A DNA stretch of 64,000 bases from Caenorhabditis remanei (taxonomy: Eukaryota; Nematoda; Chromadorea; Rhabditida; Rhabditidae). Shown piece after piece: positions 22,711 to 31,512 of the stretch. Below the pieces are notes generated by a model. The model saw only the letters and a program-made list of their open reading frames with translations, searched no databases and was not told the origin of the DNA. Position 1 is the stretch's first letter; each line of letters opens with the position of its first letter. The translations under genes and the position numbers were made by a program. Location of the stretch: contig NC_071331.1 of assembly GCF_010183535.1 (NCBI RefSeq), forward strand, positions 19,902,001 through 19,966,000, given 5' to 3'.

Positions 22711-23487
22711 TCAGCCTGATGCAACATGAAGATTAGAATTTCCATCCTTATAAATTTTGATAGTTCCAACGAGGGTCATATTTTTGAAAGTGTCTTCAAA
22801 CAGTGGAAGCAACTGGGGATGAGCAAGTTGTTGTGGCCTCATTGGAGCATTTTCTCCGGTAGAAAAAGTAGTTGGTGTTTTGATTGGAGTGTTGTTGAGG
22901 GCACCGTCGAATCGCTGAGGATCCGTTGTAGTTGGGGAGAGCGGAACACCGTCAACCTGTTCGAACATTACTGAAACAATGAAATGATAGTTCTGCTCAC
23001 CTTTCAGGGGTTTATATACCCGGCTCTCGCACTGTTTCAGATGGGTTTTCACCCACTTTACTACAAATTCATCATTTCTTGTTAAATTTTTTGAAAATGG
23101 TGAACGTATCGTTTTATTAGATACTTTTCTAGTTTTTTGTATCAAAAAATAGATACAGTAGTAACCACACACATTGGATAAAATTCCTTGAATCGGTCCT
23201 CTGATAACTTTTTTCCATTTTGGACAATTCTTTGCAAAAAAGTCTAAAAACTCTTGTTGGGGGTCGAAACCACTACTATCAAAGAAATAACCATAATTCC
23301 GATCATCTATCCACAAAGCAACCCAATGATCTCCAGATTCGCTACTTGGTGCTGTATTCCAAATAAAGGAACATGGCCCCTTATCAATTATAGGGGTTTT
23401 ATCACAAGGGTATACCCCTTCAAATTTTTCTCTGGTAACACGACAAGTACTAAGAAAACAATCAAGTTGAATAGTTGACAAAGACAT
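22711..23487 (-). CDS. PRO: Adenain-like cysteine protease (Polinton PRO)
   Basis: 258 aa. The N-terminal 150 residues follow the adenovirus protease fold: H54 in GDHWVALWID, acidic D70 in FFDSSG, the oxyanion Q100 in IQG, and the nucleophile C107 in NVCGYYC, all in the order and spacing of the family. The product would mature capsid precursors during virion assembly. The C-terminal 100 residues are Pro/Thr-rich and specific to this element. It is the last gene of the minus-strand structural block. A GTGAGC...TTTCAG stretch near 22,971-23,002 resembles an intron but is short and in frame, so I keep it in the coding region. Confidence 0.9.
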   Translation of the reverse strand: MSLSTIQLDCFLSTCRVTREKFEGVYPCDKTPIIDKGPCSFIWNTAPSSESGDHWVALWIDDRNYGYFFDSSGFDPQQEFLDFFAKNCPKWKKVIRGPIQGILSNVCGYYCIYFLIQKTRKVSNKTIRSPFSKNLTRNDEFVVKWVKTHLKQCESRVYKPLKGEQNYHFIVSVMFEQVDGVPLSPTTTDPQRFDGALNNTPIKTPTTFSTGENAPMRPQQLAHPQLLPLFEDTFKNMTLVGTIKIYKDGNSNLHVASG

Positions 23488-23552
23488 TTATGCGAGTATA
23501 AAAATAAATAAAACAAGCAGGCTAATATTAAAAAGACAAATATATAATAAAA

Positions 23553-24085
23553 TCAAGAAATATGTATACGGATCCAGATGGCTTCAGTCGGGTACATTCT
23601 TCCACCATTGTCGCGAACGAGTGGAGAATGGCTGTAGTTGAGTGTTATCCCATATTTCTTCTCGAAATAGCTCAAAACGGTAACAAACTGATGTTTTGGC
23701 CCCTTGCCTGGTCGTGTCACCAGCTTCACAAAACTGTGATTGCGTGGTGTTGAGTCCCTAAAAAATATTTTTATAAATGTATAAATACTACACTTGTCAC
23801 TTACAAACTCAATTCACACGTCAAGTCGACCGGAAGGCCATTACATCCATTCCAAACCAAAGGAACATCCATTTGACGAAGATGACGATTCATCTCTCGG
23901 ATTTCAGAAGCGGAAAGATGATTATGTTTTCCAAACTTGAGTACCAAATACGTTGCAAGGTTAATATCCACACTCTGTAAAAGAAAATAACATTAAATTG
24001 TCTAATTAAAATATAATCTTACCCCCGAGGTCGGTGGAATATAATCGTCTGGGAAAACAATTGGCTTGGTGGTACCAGGAAGCAT
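23553..24085 (-). CDS. PAZ-like (Argonaute linker/PAZ) protein without PIWI, 145 aa
   Basis: Three exons (24085-24023, 23974-23805, 23757-23553) join in phase with consensus nematode splice sites and give 145 aa with no stop. The second half matches the PAZ pattern of Argonautes: a FVKL.TRP strand, then FVTVLSYFEKKYGITLNYSHSP (hydrophobic core plus K-x-Y-x-I-x-L-x-Y-P-like segment) and a following M-Y-P-T-E-A-I that corresponds to the YLPxEL of PAZ. The preceding S-V-D-I-N-L-A-T-Y and helix resemble the linker leading into PAZ. The frame ends where PAZ ends; no MID or PIWI follows. PAZ binds 3' ends of small RNAs. The gene lies 32 bp from the capsid gene stop, same strand, between capsid and protease. 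Capture from a host Argonaute and an anti-RNAi role are inference. The call rests on recalled family pattern, not on a search. Confidence 0.55.
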
Positions 24086-24117
24086 GTCGAACACAAAAAT
24101 GAATAAGACTGAGCAAC

Positions 24118-25368
24118 TCAGGGAAGTTGATTTATGTTGACATTTCGGAATCTATCAATTTCGAACATTCCATCAAATTGTGACAAAACCAACACATTTA
24201 GACCGCCTGTCGGTGTTTTCTTAGCAAAACGCAGAAAAAGCTGTGTACTGCCACTTTTCACAAGTTCCCATGCATTTGATGAATCAATTGCCGACAAATT
24301 GAAAACAAAGAATGTGAAGCCTTCTCGATACATTTTGTAGGAAATCCTAGGATTGCAACCATCTGACACACCACCCAGTTCTTCATAAAAACGTGCAAAA
24401 GCTTCAGCATAGTTTTTATTTTCAAAATCGCAATGAATTGGTTGTGCTGGATACATTGTTCCACCGGCATCAATTTGGATATCAGAAAGATTGAAATGAT
24501 CAAATTTCAGTGAATCTTTAGTAACAACAGTTTCAGGATCCAATAGACCGACAATAATTCGTCTTGGTATAATATCGTGATACAGTGTACTAAATGGTAG
24601 TTCAAGTCTACCTTCTGGAACTGAAATGAGTTTTACTTTTGAGGCTGTGAAGGGATATTGTGCAGGGGTAGTACGAAGACGATTTTCCAAGGCTATTGTA
24701 GCAGACGAAACAACATCAATCGCACGCATATGTAGTTTCAGATCGGTAATTTCCAATTCAGCTTTCGTGTCCTTTGTACTCTGCATACAAAAAGTATCAC
24801 TGCTTCGGTAAAGGGTCAGTTGTATGTTGATGTGTGGAACCAGTAGACGTTCAGTTTGAAAAGGTTCTAATAGCAATGGGGCGCAGAGATCAAGATGATT
24901 CTTATCAGTCAAAGCACGTTGATCGTCATCCTCATGATCCTGCCAACCAGCTGCAGTCAGATATCCATCTTTCGTATCACTGTTCTCTCCCAACAGGGTC
25001 AGGATGTAACTTTTAAAGTTATAATAGGACGAGTCGTAAACCTGTACATTGTTGAATGACAGTTTAATCTGATTGAAAAATGTGGCTCCACTGAAATTTG
25101 TGTGAATAATCTTCACAGGCTCTCCAGTTCCATTGGTCTCAACATTCTTGAGGCGTAGTTTGAATGAAACATAGGTTCGGTTGAGTTGAAAGAAATGAGC
25201 ACTATCAAACACATTGAAGGTATAAGGGCCTTTCGAATCTACAGCATTTGAGGGGGTATACGTCATCCATCTTCCTTTGCTAAATGCCACCTGGCTAGGT
25301 GGAGTATCAAAAAGACAAATGTTGGCTGGTGCACTTGGTGCACTCTTCGTGTTCATCAATTTTGCCAT
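24118..25368 (-). CDS. MCP: Major capsid protein, double jelly-roll (Polinton MCP)
   Basis: 416 aa with no membrane segments, rich in beta-strand-like alternation. It matches the family often labelled F54H12.2-like in nematodes, now taken as the Polinton major capsid protein: an early FxVxxSxxxxxLxxTYVxFxLRL block, an IHxNFSGATxFNQIKLSFN block, then GWQDH and L-E-P-F-x-x-E-R-L-L-V-P, and a second half with Y-P-F and R-L-E-L-P-F motifs. It would form the hexon-like trimer of the capsid. The start at 25,368 overlaps the upstream gene by 13 bp. Confidence 0.8.
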   Translation of the reverse strand: MAKLMNTKSAPSAPANICLFDTPPSQVAFSKGRWMTYTPSNAVDSKGPYTFNVFDSAHFFQLNRTYVSFKLRLKNVETNGTGEPVKIIHTNFSGATFFNQIKLSFNNVQVYDSSYYNFKSYILTLLGENSDTKDGYLTAAGWQDHEDDDQRALTDKNHLDLCAPLLLEPFQTERLLVPHINIQLTLYRSSDTFCMQSTKDTKAELEITDLKLHMRAIDVVSSATIALENRLRTTPAQYPFTASKVKLISVPEGRLELPFSTLYHDIIPRRIIVGLLDPETVVTKDSLKFDHFNLSDIQIDAGGTMYPAQPIHCDFENKNYAEAFARFYEELGGVSDGCNPRISYKMYREGFTFFVFNLSAIDSSNAWELVKSGSTQLFLRFAKKTPTGGLNVLVLSQFDGMFEIDRFRNVNINQLP

Positions 25369-25886
25369 TTTCCAAAAATATCACTCTTCCGTGATGTAGA
25401 TTTAGGCAGGGATCGTTTTTTGTTAGACCTTTTACGACTCACTTTCTTTGAATTTGTTCTCGGTTTCTTGACTTTTTTGACACGCCTTCTAACACGTCTC
25501 TTGACCGGTTTTCCTTTTCGTTTTGGAGCTTTCCTGCGTCTTCGACGACCACCAGATTGATCGAGTTTACCGATAGCACGGTTTACAAGTGAATTATAGG
25601 AATTGGTAGCGTTTTTTGATAGGGACTGTTTGAAAGAGTCACCAGCCACTACGTCGTTTGCAACACGAACTGAGGAATCCATAACTTCACGGCCTAGCGA
25701 AACACCCATACGTTTTAGCAGGGGAACAGCGGAAATGAAGAGTTTTCCGAGTAATTGCGAGAAAGGACCGTTTCCCCGCTGATAGAGACTTCCGGCACGA
25801 AATCCACCAGAACCTGCTTGATTCGGTGTGTTTTCAAAGAAATGGGTCCAATCAATAGAATTGTCAGGATCAAAATAAATATACAT
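25356..25886 (-). CDS. Basic virion protein with adenovirus pVI/core-like features
   Basis: 176 aa. The N-terminal half has G-F-R-A-G-S-L-Y-Q-R-G-N-G followed by an amphipathic helix F-x-x-L-L-G-K-L-F, a pattern shared by small Polinton proteins beside the capsid gene. The C-terminal 75 residues are almost entirely Arg/Lys (RRRRR, KKVKK, KKRS), suited to binding DNA inside a particle. It overlaps the capsid start by 13 bp in another frame. Role inferred from position and composition. Confidence 0.65.
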   Translation of the reverse strand: MYIYFDPDNSIDWTHFFENTPNQAGSGGFRAGSLYQRGNGPFSQLLGKLFISAVPLLKRMGVSLGREVMDSSVRVANDVVAGDSFKQSLSKNATNSYNSLVNRAIGKLDQSGGRRRRRKAPKRKGKPVKRRVRRRVKKVKKPRTNSKKVSRKRSNKKRSLPKSTSRKSDIFGKWQN

Positions 25887-25931
25887 ATTATGATACGTGA
25901 TTTATAAGTGTGGAAAGTGTTGATTTGATTA

Positions 25932-26705
25932 TCAACCATCAAGTGATGAAACAATTGGACGGAAGTGAAGAACGACGACAATCTTTCCAGAGTTAAATGG
26001 AATGAACTGATCACGATCGTTCTTTATTTGTATGCCAATCTGATCCACATAACTTGACCGAACTGGTACATAAAGCGGGTTTGTGAAGCTTTGGTCAACA
26101 TTTCCCATAATACCTGTAGAAATGGTGATAACCTTCAAAAGTGGCACTTTCATATGACTTGTAATCTGTGGTTCAACTAAACCGTCAGAATAAATATACA
26201 TGAGGTCTGACCCGGAATACACTGAATATTGACCAATGACTGGGAAAGTTGTCAAAACCTTATTTAATCCAAGAAAGTAGCTCAAGCGATCGGAAAGTTC
26301 AACTTTGGTGACTTTTGGGTGTTTCGGTACAGTTATCCGTTTGAATATCGAATCGTAGGAAAAAAGATCAATTCTGACTTTTGTGTCATTTGTAGCACGG
26401 CTTACAATGTTTGTCAGAGTATAGTTCAAAATAGTGATGAGCTCCAGTGGAGAATCGAATGAGCAATGTGGTATTGAACATTTGAACTCTTGTTTATCGT
26501 ACCAAACAGAAAACTCATTTTCGTACTTTCCATCGCTTTCGAGGGTTTTTGCTATCAAATCATGAGAAGTAGGGTAAATGATTGAACACAAGGCAACTTC
26601 ATATGGCTTATTGAAGTTCAAAGGAGATGCCAAATGTGTCTTAAAGTTGGAGATTGTAGAAGTAGCTTGGGCATTTGAGACGAGAGTAATGTAGAAATCA
26701 CTCAT
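25932..26705 (-). CDS. mCP: Minor capsid (penton-type) protein
   Basis: 257 aa. The opening MSDFYITLVSN...FKTHLASPLNF...YEVALCSIIYP follows the conserved start of Polinton minor capsid proteins (FYVTLPSN ... L-A-x-P-I ... W-E-V-G-L-x-E-I-x-Y-P). The rest is beta-rich with G-x-x-x-Y-V-P-V near the end. It probably occupies capsid vertices. It overlaps the upstream membrane-protein gene by 8 bp. Confidence 0.75.
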   Translation of the reverse strand: MSDFYITLVSNAQATSTISNFKTHLASPLNFNKPYEVALCSIIYPTSHDLIAKTLESDGKYENEFSVWYDKQEFKCSIPHCSFDSPLELITILNYTLTNIVSRATNDTKVRIDLFSYDSIFKRITVPKHPKVTKVELSDRLSYFLGLNKVLTTFPVIGQYSVYSGSDLMYIYSDGLVEPQITSHMKVPLLKVITISTGIMGNVDQSFTNPLYVPVRSSYVDQIGIQIKNDRDQFIPFNSGKIVVVLHFRPIVSSLDG

Positions 26706-26910
26706 TTTCCTTTATTTTTGGGTTTGGTAACAAGTATCCGATACAAGAACCAAGAATGACAAGCCACTGTTGATGTTGAGGGTAGTCGAGAGTACAAATT
26801 TTATATAAAGCAACAAAACTGACAATATAAATTATCAAAACTTGGGACAAGAATACAAGCAATGATTTGGAGCAATGAATATTACCACAAGACCACGTTG
26901 GACTATCCAT
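26698..26910 (-). CDS. Small membrane protein of the Polinton structural block
   Basis: 70 aa with a strong membrane helix (about residues 17-41, LLVFLSQVLIIYIVSFVALY) and a second shorter hydrophobic stretch ending I-G-Y-L-L-P-N-P-K. The latter ending is typical of a short conserved ORF next to the Polinton minor capsid gene. Role unknown; membrane association is predicted from composition. Confidence 0.6.
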   Translation of the reverse strand: MDSPTWSCGNIHCSKSLLVFLSQVLIIYIVSFVALYKICTLDYPQHQQWLVILGSCIGYLLPNPKIKENE

Positions 26911-26991
26911 CGAAAATACACGAAATGAATAAATGAATCACAAAAAACAATATAAAAGACTACATGTCAAAATTATCATACAAATATTCGA

Positions 26992-27985
26992 CTATTTGCC
27001 TTTTTCGTCATTTTGAAACAAAATCATCTCTTCTTCATACCAAATACCATCAAGCTCGTTTTCAGACGCATCAGCCAGAATATAAACAGGAATGTCATAT
27101 TCAATGATTTTGACCACTTTGAACACTTCTTCAGACCATTTAGCACGAGTACCTTTAGCGAATGGGGAATTTTCCATCAAAATACGAACAGTGTCACCCA
27201 ATTTAAATTTCGAATGTCGAATACGTGAAGATCCATATAACCGATTCCAGATTTTTTGTGCATTCTTCGATGTCACCTTCTCAGGCGAAGTCCCGATAGA
27301 ATCCATAAAAGTGCTATTCAATCCATCCACTATTTCATCCAAAACAGTTATCCATGCATAACTGCCTGTAGCTGTAAACCACTTTTCAAGTTTGTTCTTA
27401 ATCCTCATGATCGCATTTTCGGCATAACATGCTTTGACATTTGTATTTTTTGGGTTCATATGAGAAATTCCGCATGACTTGACAAGATGTTGGAATGTTT
27501 TCCCCATAAACTCGGTACCTGAAAAATCATAAATATTTGTGATTTGAAAAAGACAAAATACCTTTATCAGTGTATAAACGTGAAGGTATTCTCCATGATG
27601 TACGCAAAATGTCACGATAAGCATTAGAGACGGTAGCACATTCCTTGTTTTTCAGTGGTCTTGCAAACAGGAAACGGGAAAAAACATCAACTACAACCAG
27701 AATGTAACAAAATCCCTTGTTCTTCTTTTTGAGAGCTGGTAACATTGCAAGATCGGCCATATGATGACTATCGGGACCTGAGGCAACCCATGGGTTATGT
27801 TGAATTTTCTTGACTGGGTGAAAATGTCTCGTATAAACTGTATTTGAATGGAGATAGGATACGACATCTTTCCTTGTTATGTTCTTGTTGATTTTTCGTG
27901 CTTGAGCATGTAAATGAGAAACACCACGGAAACCAGACTTTGGATTGTGATACAACTTTTCAAGTATTTCTCTTTTTTCCTGCAT
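26992..27985 (-). CDS. INT: Retroviral-type DDE integrase (Polinton INT)
   Basis: Two exons, 27985-27562 and 27518-26992, join in phase (donor GTATTT, acceptor TTTTTCAG) to 316 aa. The catalytic triad is D78 (HMADLA), D140 (LYTDKGTEF) and E176 (ACYAEN), a D,D-35-E core. The N-terminal part keeps an H-x-H and basic helices but lacks a complete HHCC finger. The C-terminus has the chromodomain/SH3-like KxGDxVRI...F.KG....W.EEVFKV pattern of Polinton integrases. It joins the element ends to a target with 6-bp duplications, as seen at the borders. The 5' end overlaps the next gene by 26 bp. Confidence 0.9.
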
Positions 27986-28637
27986 TCTGATTACCGCTAC
28001 TCCAACGTCTAACTTTAAAGTTTCTGCTACTGGATCGTTGTGGGTATTTACGTTTTGGATTCAAAATGTACTTTTCCGGAAAATTGGTTTCGTTCAAGTA
28101 TTGTGAAATGGCAAAAAGGCCTGGAGTTGGTTTAGTAATTGGTTTTTCGTTGCTAAAGTCTTCGAGAACCTTTTTAATAGTGATGTTAGGTATTACAATA
28201 TTCCTCAAATAGAAAGTTCCAGTAGTCTTGTCAATTTTGAAAACTTGAGGGTTATTCTTGAAATGGTTGAAAAGTTTTTCTTTTGAAGACTTGATTTTAT
28301 CAGCAGTTTTAGAAGGTGATACAATAGGTTGTGGTGGTGGACTCTGTACCACATCATGTACACTATCAGCATCATCAAATACGTCATCGTTGTCAGGATT
28401 CACCGTTTCGCTTGTCGTGGGGGCATTTTCATCAAGTTTTGGTATTTTTACAGAATCCTCTTGTTTTGAGGCGTTTACACGTTTTCTCACCAAATCTGAT
28501 AATTCCTTTTGCAAATGAGCTAGTTTGGTGTCATTTTCCATTGGTGCATCAAGAATATTATCGATAGGGTTTTTTCGGTTGGAGATTAAATCTTCATGTT
28601 CTTCGATTGAAAGTAGCACGTATTTACCGTAAGACAT
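27960..28637 (-). CDS. Conserved Polinton protein of unknown function
   Basis: 225 aa from the ATG at 28,637 (an in-frame TTG at 28,643 is unneeded). It opens with the KYVLLSIEEHEDL pattern found in a family encoded next to integrase in many Polintons. An acidic disordered middle (D/E, P-rich, residues about 80-115) and a compact C-terminal half with IVIPNITIKKVLEDF and a basic tail follow. It overlaps integrase by 26 bp and the upstream gene by 14 bp. Function unknown. Confidence 0.55.
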   Translation of the reverse strand: MSYGKYVLLSIEEHEDLISNRKNPIDNILDAPMENDTKLAHLQKELSDLVRKRVNASKQEDSVKIPKLDENAPTTSETVNPDNDDVFDDADSVHDVVQSPPPQPIVSPSKTADKIKSSKEKLFNHFKNNPQVFKIDKTTGTFYLRNIVIPNITIKKVLEDFSNEKPITKPTPGLFAISQYLNETNFPEKYILNPKRKYPQRSSSRNFKVRRWSSGNQNAGKKRNT

Positions 28638-28983
28638 TTTCAAGAATAGTAGAAGCAGCGGATATCAGCACAGGTAAAAGTATGGCAACTGGTGAACCTC
28701 CTGTTTGAACTAGAAACTGTCTAGTTTCCTCAATATTCCGTAGAGTTGCCAAATGTCTCAAGTTTTCAGACTCTGGTTTGAGTTTTTGCACGAAGACGCG
28801 TGGAACTTTGACAGATCCGTTCAAAATGTTGAAAATGAGCTCCACGAGACAAACAATCATATTATCGGAAAACTCACCAATTTGAGTAATTCTTTCATTT
28901 TCGTCCAAAGTTTTTGAAAGAGTAAGAATTTTGTGAAAAGTATCCAAATCCCAAGTAGGGCACTCATTTTGGGATGAAGACAT
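28624..28983 (-). CDS. Conserved small Polinton protein
   Basis: 119 aa from the ATG at 28,983 (the frame is open further upstream inside the ATPase gene). The C-terminus LRHLATLRNIEETRQFLVQTGGSP..ILLPVL matches a short conserved Polinton ORF ending in V-Q-x-G-G and a hydrophobic helix. It overlaps the ATPase 3' end by 20 bp and the next gene by 14 bp. Probably a virion component; this is inferred from location. Confidence 0.6.
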   Translation of the reverse strand: MSSSQNECPTWDLDTFHKILTLSKTLDENERITQIGEFSDNMIVCLVELIFNILNGSVKVPRVFVQKLKPESENLRHLATLRNIEETRQFLVQTGGSPVAILLPVLISAASTILENVLR

Positions 28984-29593
28984 GTGTAGTTTTGCCAGGG
29001 AGAAGATTATCACGATAACGAATTTCGTCGGGGCAGTTTTTGTGAAGATCAATCAGTAAATAAGTATATGGTTCGCTGGTAGCGTCGTTATAAATGGCCA
29101 AAAATGTGTTGCAAGCACCTGGCATAAGTTGTGACCCCAAACATCTCACACTTGACTTGTCCGCATTGTTTTTGAACAAAATGATATAACTTGCTTGCAA
29201 ACGTAGATTTCTAATCACTTTTGAATAGAAAATGGTATGAAGTAGAAATACAACGGTCATATCGTAATGATGAGCCAAAACAGACACAAGTCGCTCCATT
29301 CCCGAGTTTTGATCGATTTTTGTCATTAAATCGTCAATAACCACCAATACCTGATCTTTCTTGTATTTCTTCAGTTCCTCCAGATTTGGTAATCCTTCAC
29401 GTAACATGACATCTTGTCGATTTTTCAACGAATCAGGGACACTTTCAAAGGTGTCGTAGTACCAAAAGCAGATTTTACTATCCACATCAAAAATAATGTT
29501 CCTTTGGTCGACCAGTTTCCGTGCCAAAGTACTTTTCCCTTGACCACTGGGGCCGACAATCAGAATAGTCGACTGCCAGGATAGCTTAACCAT
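28964..29593 (-). CDS. ATP: DNA-packaging ATPase (Polinton ATP, FtsK/HerA type)
   Basis: 209 aa. Walker A G14-PSGQGKST, Walker B LVVIDD (D87, D88) and a downstream sensor-like H-T-I-F-Y-S motif match the A32-like ATPases that pump DNA into capsids of poxviruses, virophages and Polintons. It is the first gene of the minus-strand structural block; the 500-bp upstream region contains a 106-bp direct repeat. Confidence 0.9.
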   Translation of the reverse strand: MVKLSWQSTILIVGPSGQGKSTLARKLVDQRNIIFDVDSKICFWYYDTFESVPDSLKNRQDVMLREGLPNLEELKKYKKDQVLVVIDDLMTKIDQNSGMERLVSVLAHHYDMTVVFLLHTIFYSKVIRNLRLQASYIILFKNNADKSSVRCLGSQLMPGACNTFLAIYNDATSEPYTYLLIDLHKNCPDEIRYRDNLLPGKTTHVFIPK

Positions 29594-30091
29594 GATGAAT
29601 GAATATTTTTAGGAATAAATTTTATTTATTTTCATTCCATCCGACGCGAAAAAATTTCTATTATTTTTTTGATTACTGAAGAATTTCACGAATTTTCCAT
29701 TTTGTCGTACAATTTCCGATATTAACACATTTCCGACAATATTTCACTAAAATATGTGATGGCCGTCCCGTAAATCGACACGACCTAACTCTTCTGTCTC
29801 CTAGTCCCCGGCCACGCGCAAGTACGTAGTTCACCACGGGCATTGCGGACTTTTCCCCTCTCTCAACTATTTCATCATCTCCCTTCTCTCTGTCTGTTTG
29901 CTTCCCCCCAGACGACCCCGCGCAAGTACGTAGTTCACCACGGGCATTGCGGACTTTTCCCCTCTTTCAACTATTTCATCATCACCTCCGCTTCACCCGT
30001 CTGTCTGTGTGCTCGTTGGCTTCCCTCTCTGAGAAAAAAGTCCTATTCAACAACAAATTTATTCAACTCTAATAATAATAATAACAAATAA
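29594..30091. promoter_or_regulatory. Upstream region of the structural block with 106-bp direct repeat
   Basis: A CGCGCAAGTACGTAGTTCAC block at 29,816 recurs 106 bp later at 29,922, each continuing through GGGCATTGCGGACTTTTCCC and TCAACTATTTCATCATC. The duplicated unit is GC-rich against AT-rich surroundings. It lies upstream of the ATPase gene and downstream of the RING gene stop (both minus), so promoter or enhancer function for the structural genes is likely but unproven. Confidence 0.5.
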
Positions 30092-30902
30092 TTAGAGTTG
30101 GAGGTTCTCCGGCGGTACTGGGACGTAAGCCGGCATCATCGCAAACACCGTTGGATATCCTTGTGCTGGTCTTGTGCTTCTTGTCCTACACGTGCTGCAG
30201 TGTAAATAAGATCCCCAGTTCATATGCACGGAAATGCGTTCAATACACTGGTTGCAGAAGGTGTGACCACATGCTGAAAAAAAAAAAGTTTTCAATACAT
30301 TATCTGAATTTTTTTAAAGATTCTTACTGAGGACTTTTGGTATGACTTGGCCATCATACGCTCTTATACAGAGCAGGCAGCACCGACTTTCCTCACCGCG
30401 GACATCTCGGTCGTTCCTGAAGAATGCGATTTCGGCGTTTCGCCTTCTCATCTCTTCTTGAAGGTGATCTCTTTCTCCTCGAAAGCGGTCTCTTTCTTCT
30501 TGGAGACCATTCTTCTCCTGACGCAGGATTGCGACTCTTCTCTCGAGGGCCAACATTTTGTTGTGGTCCGATTGCGCCTTTGTTGAAGTGACGCAATCAC
30601 ACAGGACATGTACCACCTGAAAAAAAAATCATTATATAAGTTTTACCAAGATTAAAAAAAAAAAAATGGAAAAAATCGCGTTTTTAGAGTTTTAAACTTG
30701 AAAAATGGCTTAAAATTGAGGAGAAAAATCTCAAAAATCGCGTTTTTTGAGTAAAATGGAAAAAAAAAATTAACACGACTATTAAAAGCCTAACCTGCAC
30801 TTCCTCCGTTTTGACGATCGCACCGGATGTTGATGATGATGATGCTGATGCAGTTTTCTTGGACGTTGGTGGGGGCTTCCTCTTGGGGAGTTTACCCGAC
30901 AT
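30092..30902 (-). CDS. Coiled-coil RING-finger protein (Polinton cargo)
   Basis: Three exons, 30902-30795, 30616-30328 and 30273-30092, join in phase to 192 aa. A basic, Ser-rich N-terminus (1-36) is followed by a coiled coil (about 55-105, with repeated E-R-D-x-x-R/Q heptads). Then comes a C3HC4 RING: CLLC, then TCGHTFCNQC split by an intron, then CSTC, with a Pro-rich tail. RING domains of this form recruit E2 enzymes, so an E3 ubiquitin ligase role is likely. The gene sits between polymerase and structural genes in the same orientation. It is not part of the core Polinton set, so host capture is plausible. Confidence 0.8.
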
Positions 30903-31017
30903 GGCTGAAATTTAAGATTCATTATACAGATGCAACTTTTTTTTGAAACAACAAAAGTATATTATCGTTCTAGTTTGATAGAAAAAAGATGGAAGGAGAA
31001 AGCTGAATAGTATTCTA

Positions 31018-31326
31018 CTAGAAATGTTTTAAATGTACGAAAAAAAAAATTGAAAATTGATAATGGCGTTTCTGTGATTGAATGGGAAAAATGTTTCCGT
31101 CAACAAATTTTTTTTTGAGGGTGGAGCTTTGTGAATTTTCGAGTAATAGTGGGTTGGACTTTTCTTTGTCTCTACAGTGATGAGTTATCATCAAATACGG
31201 CGGCACCTGGACGTTTTTGAATTTTTGAAATTTTTCTTTGTCTTTATAGTGATGAGTTAGCGCCAAGTACAGGCACCCTTTTGGAATATTTTTTTGTTTA
31301 CTTACCAATGAATCAGGAATACCCAT
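31018..31326 (-). CDS. Uncertain 102-aa ORF with internal duplication
   Basis: The ATG at 31,326 follows a good splice acceptor (TTTTTTAG near 31,387), so trans-splicing is possible. The frame contains two similar segments (LYLALTHHYKDKEKF and PYLMITHHCRDKEKS), reflecting a 69-bp direct repeat around TTTCTTTGTCT and GTGATGAGTTA (31,158 and 31,227). A GTAAGT within the start region could instead be a donor. No family recognised. Confidence 0.3.
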   Translation of the reverse strand: MGIPDSLVSKQKNIPKGCLYLALTHHYKDKEKFQKFKNVQVPPYLMITHHCRDKEKSNPLLLENSQSSTLKKKFVDGNIFPIQSQKRHYQFSIFFFVHLKHF

Positions 31327-31512
31327 CTTTGCGAATTTTGAATTCGTTTGAACTGGAAAAATCTTCTGTTTTACGGTAGTTTCCCTAAAAAATAGGATAG
31401 AAATGGAAATTGTTAAAAAATATATCATGGAAAAATCACCATTTTGATTGCAGGAAAAAGAAATGAAAAAAGAAAAAAAAAAAAAAAATTTATTTACAAA
31501 ATATACAACAAA

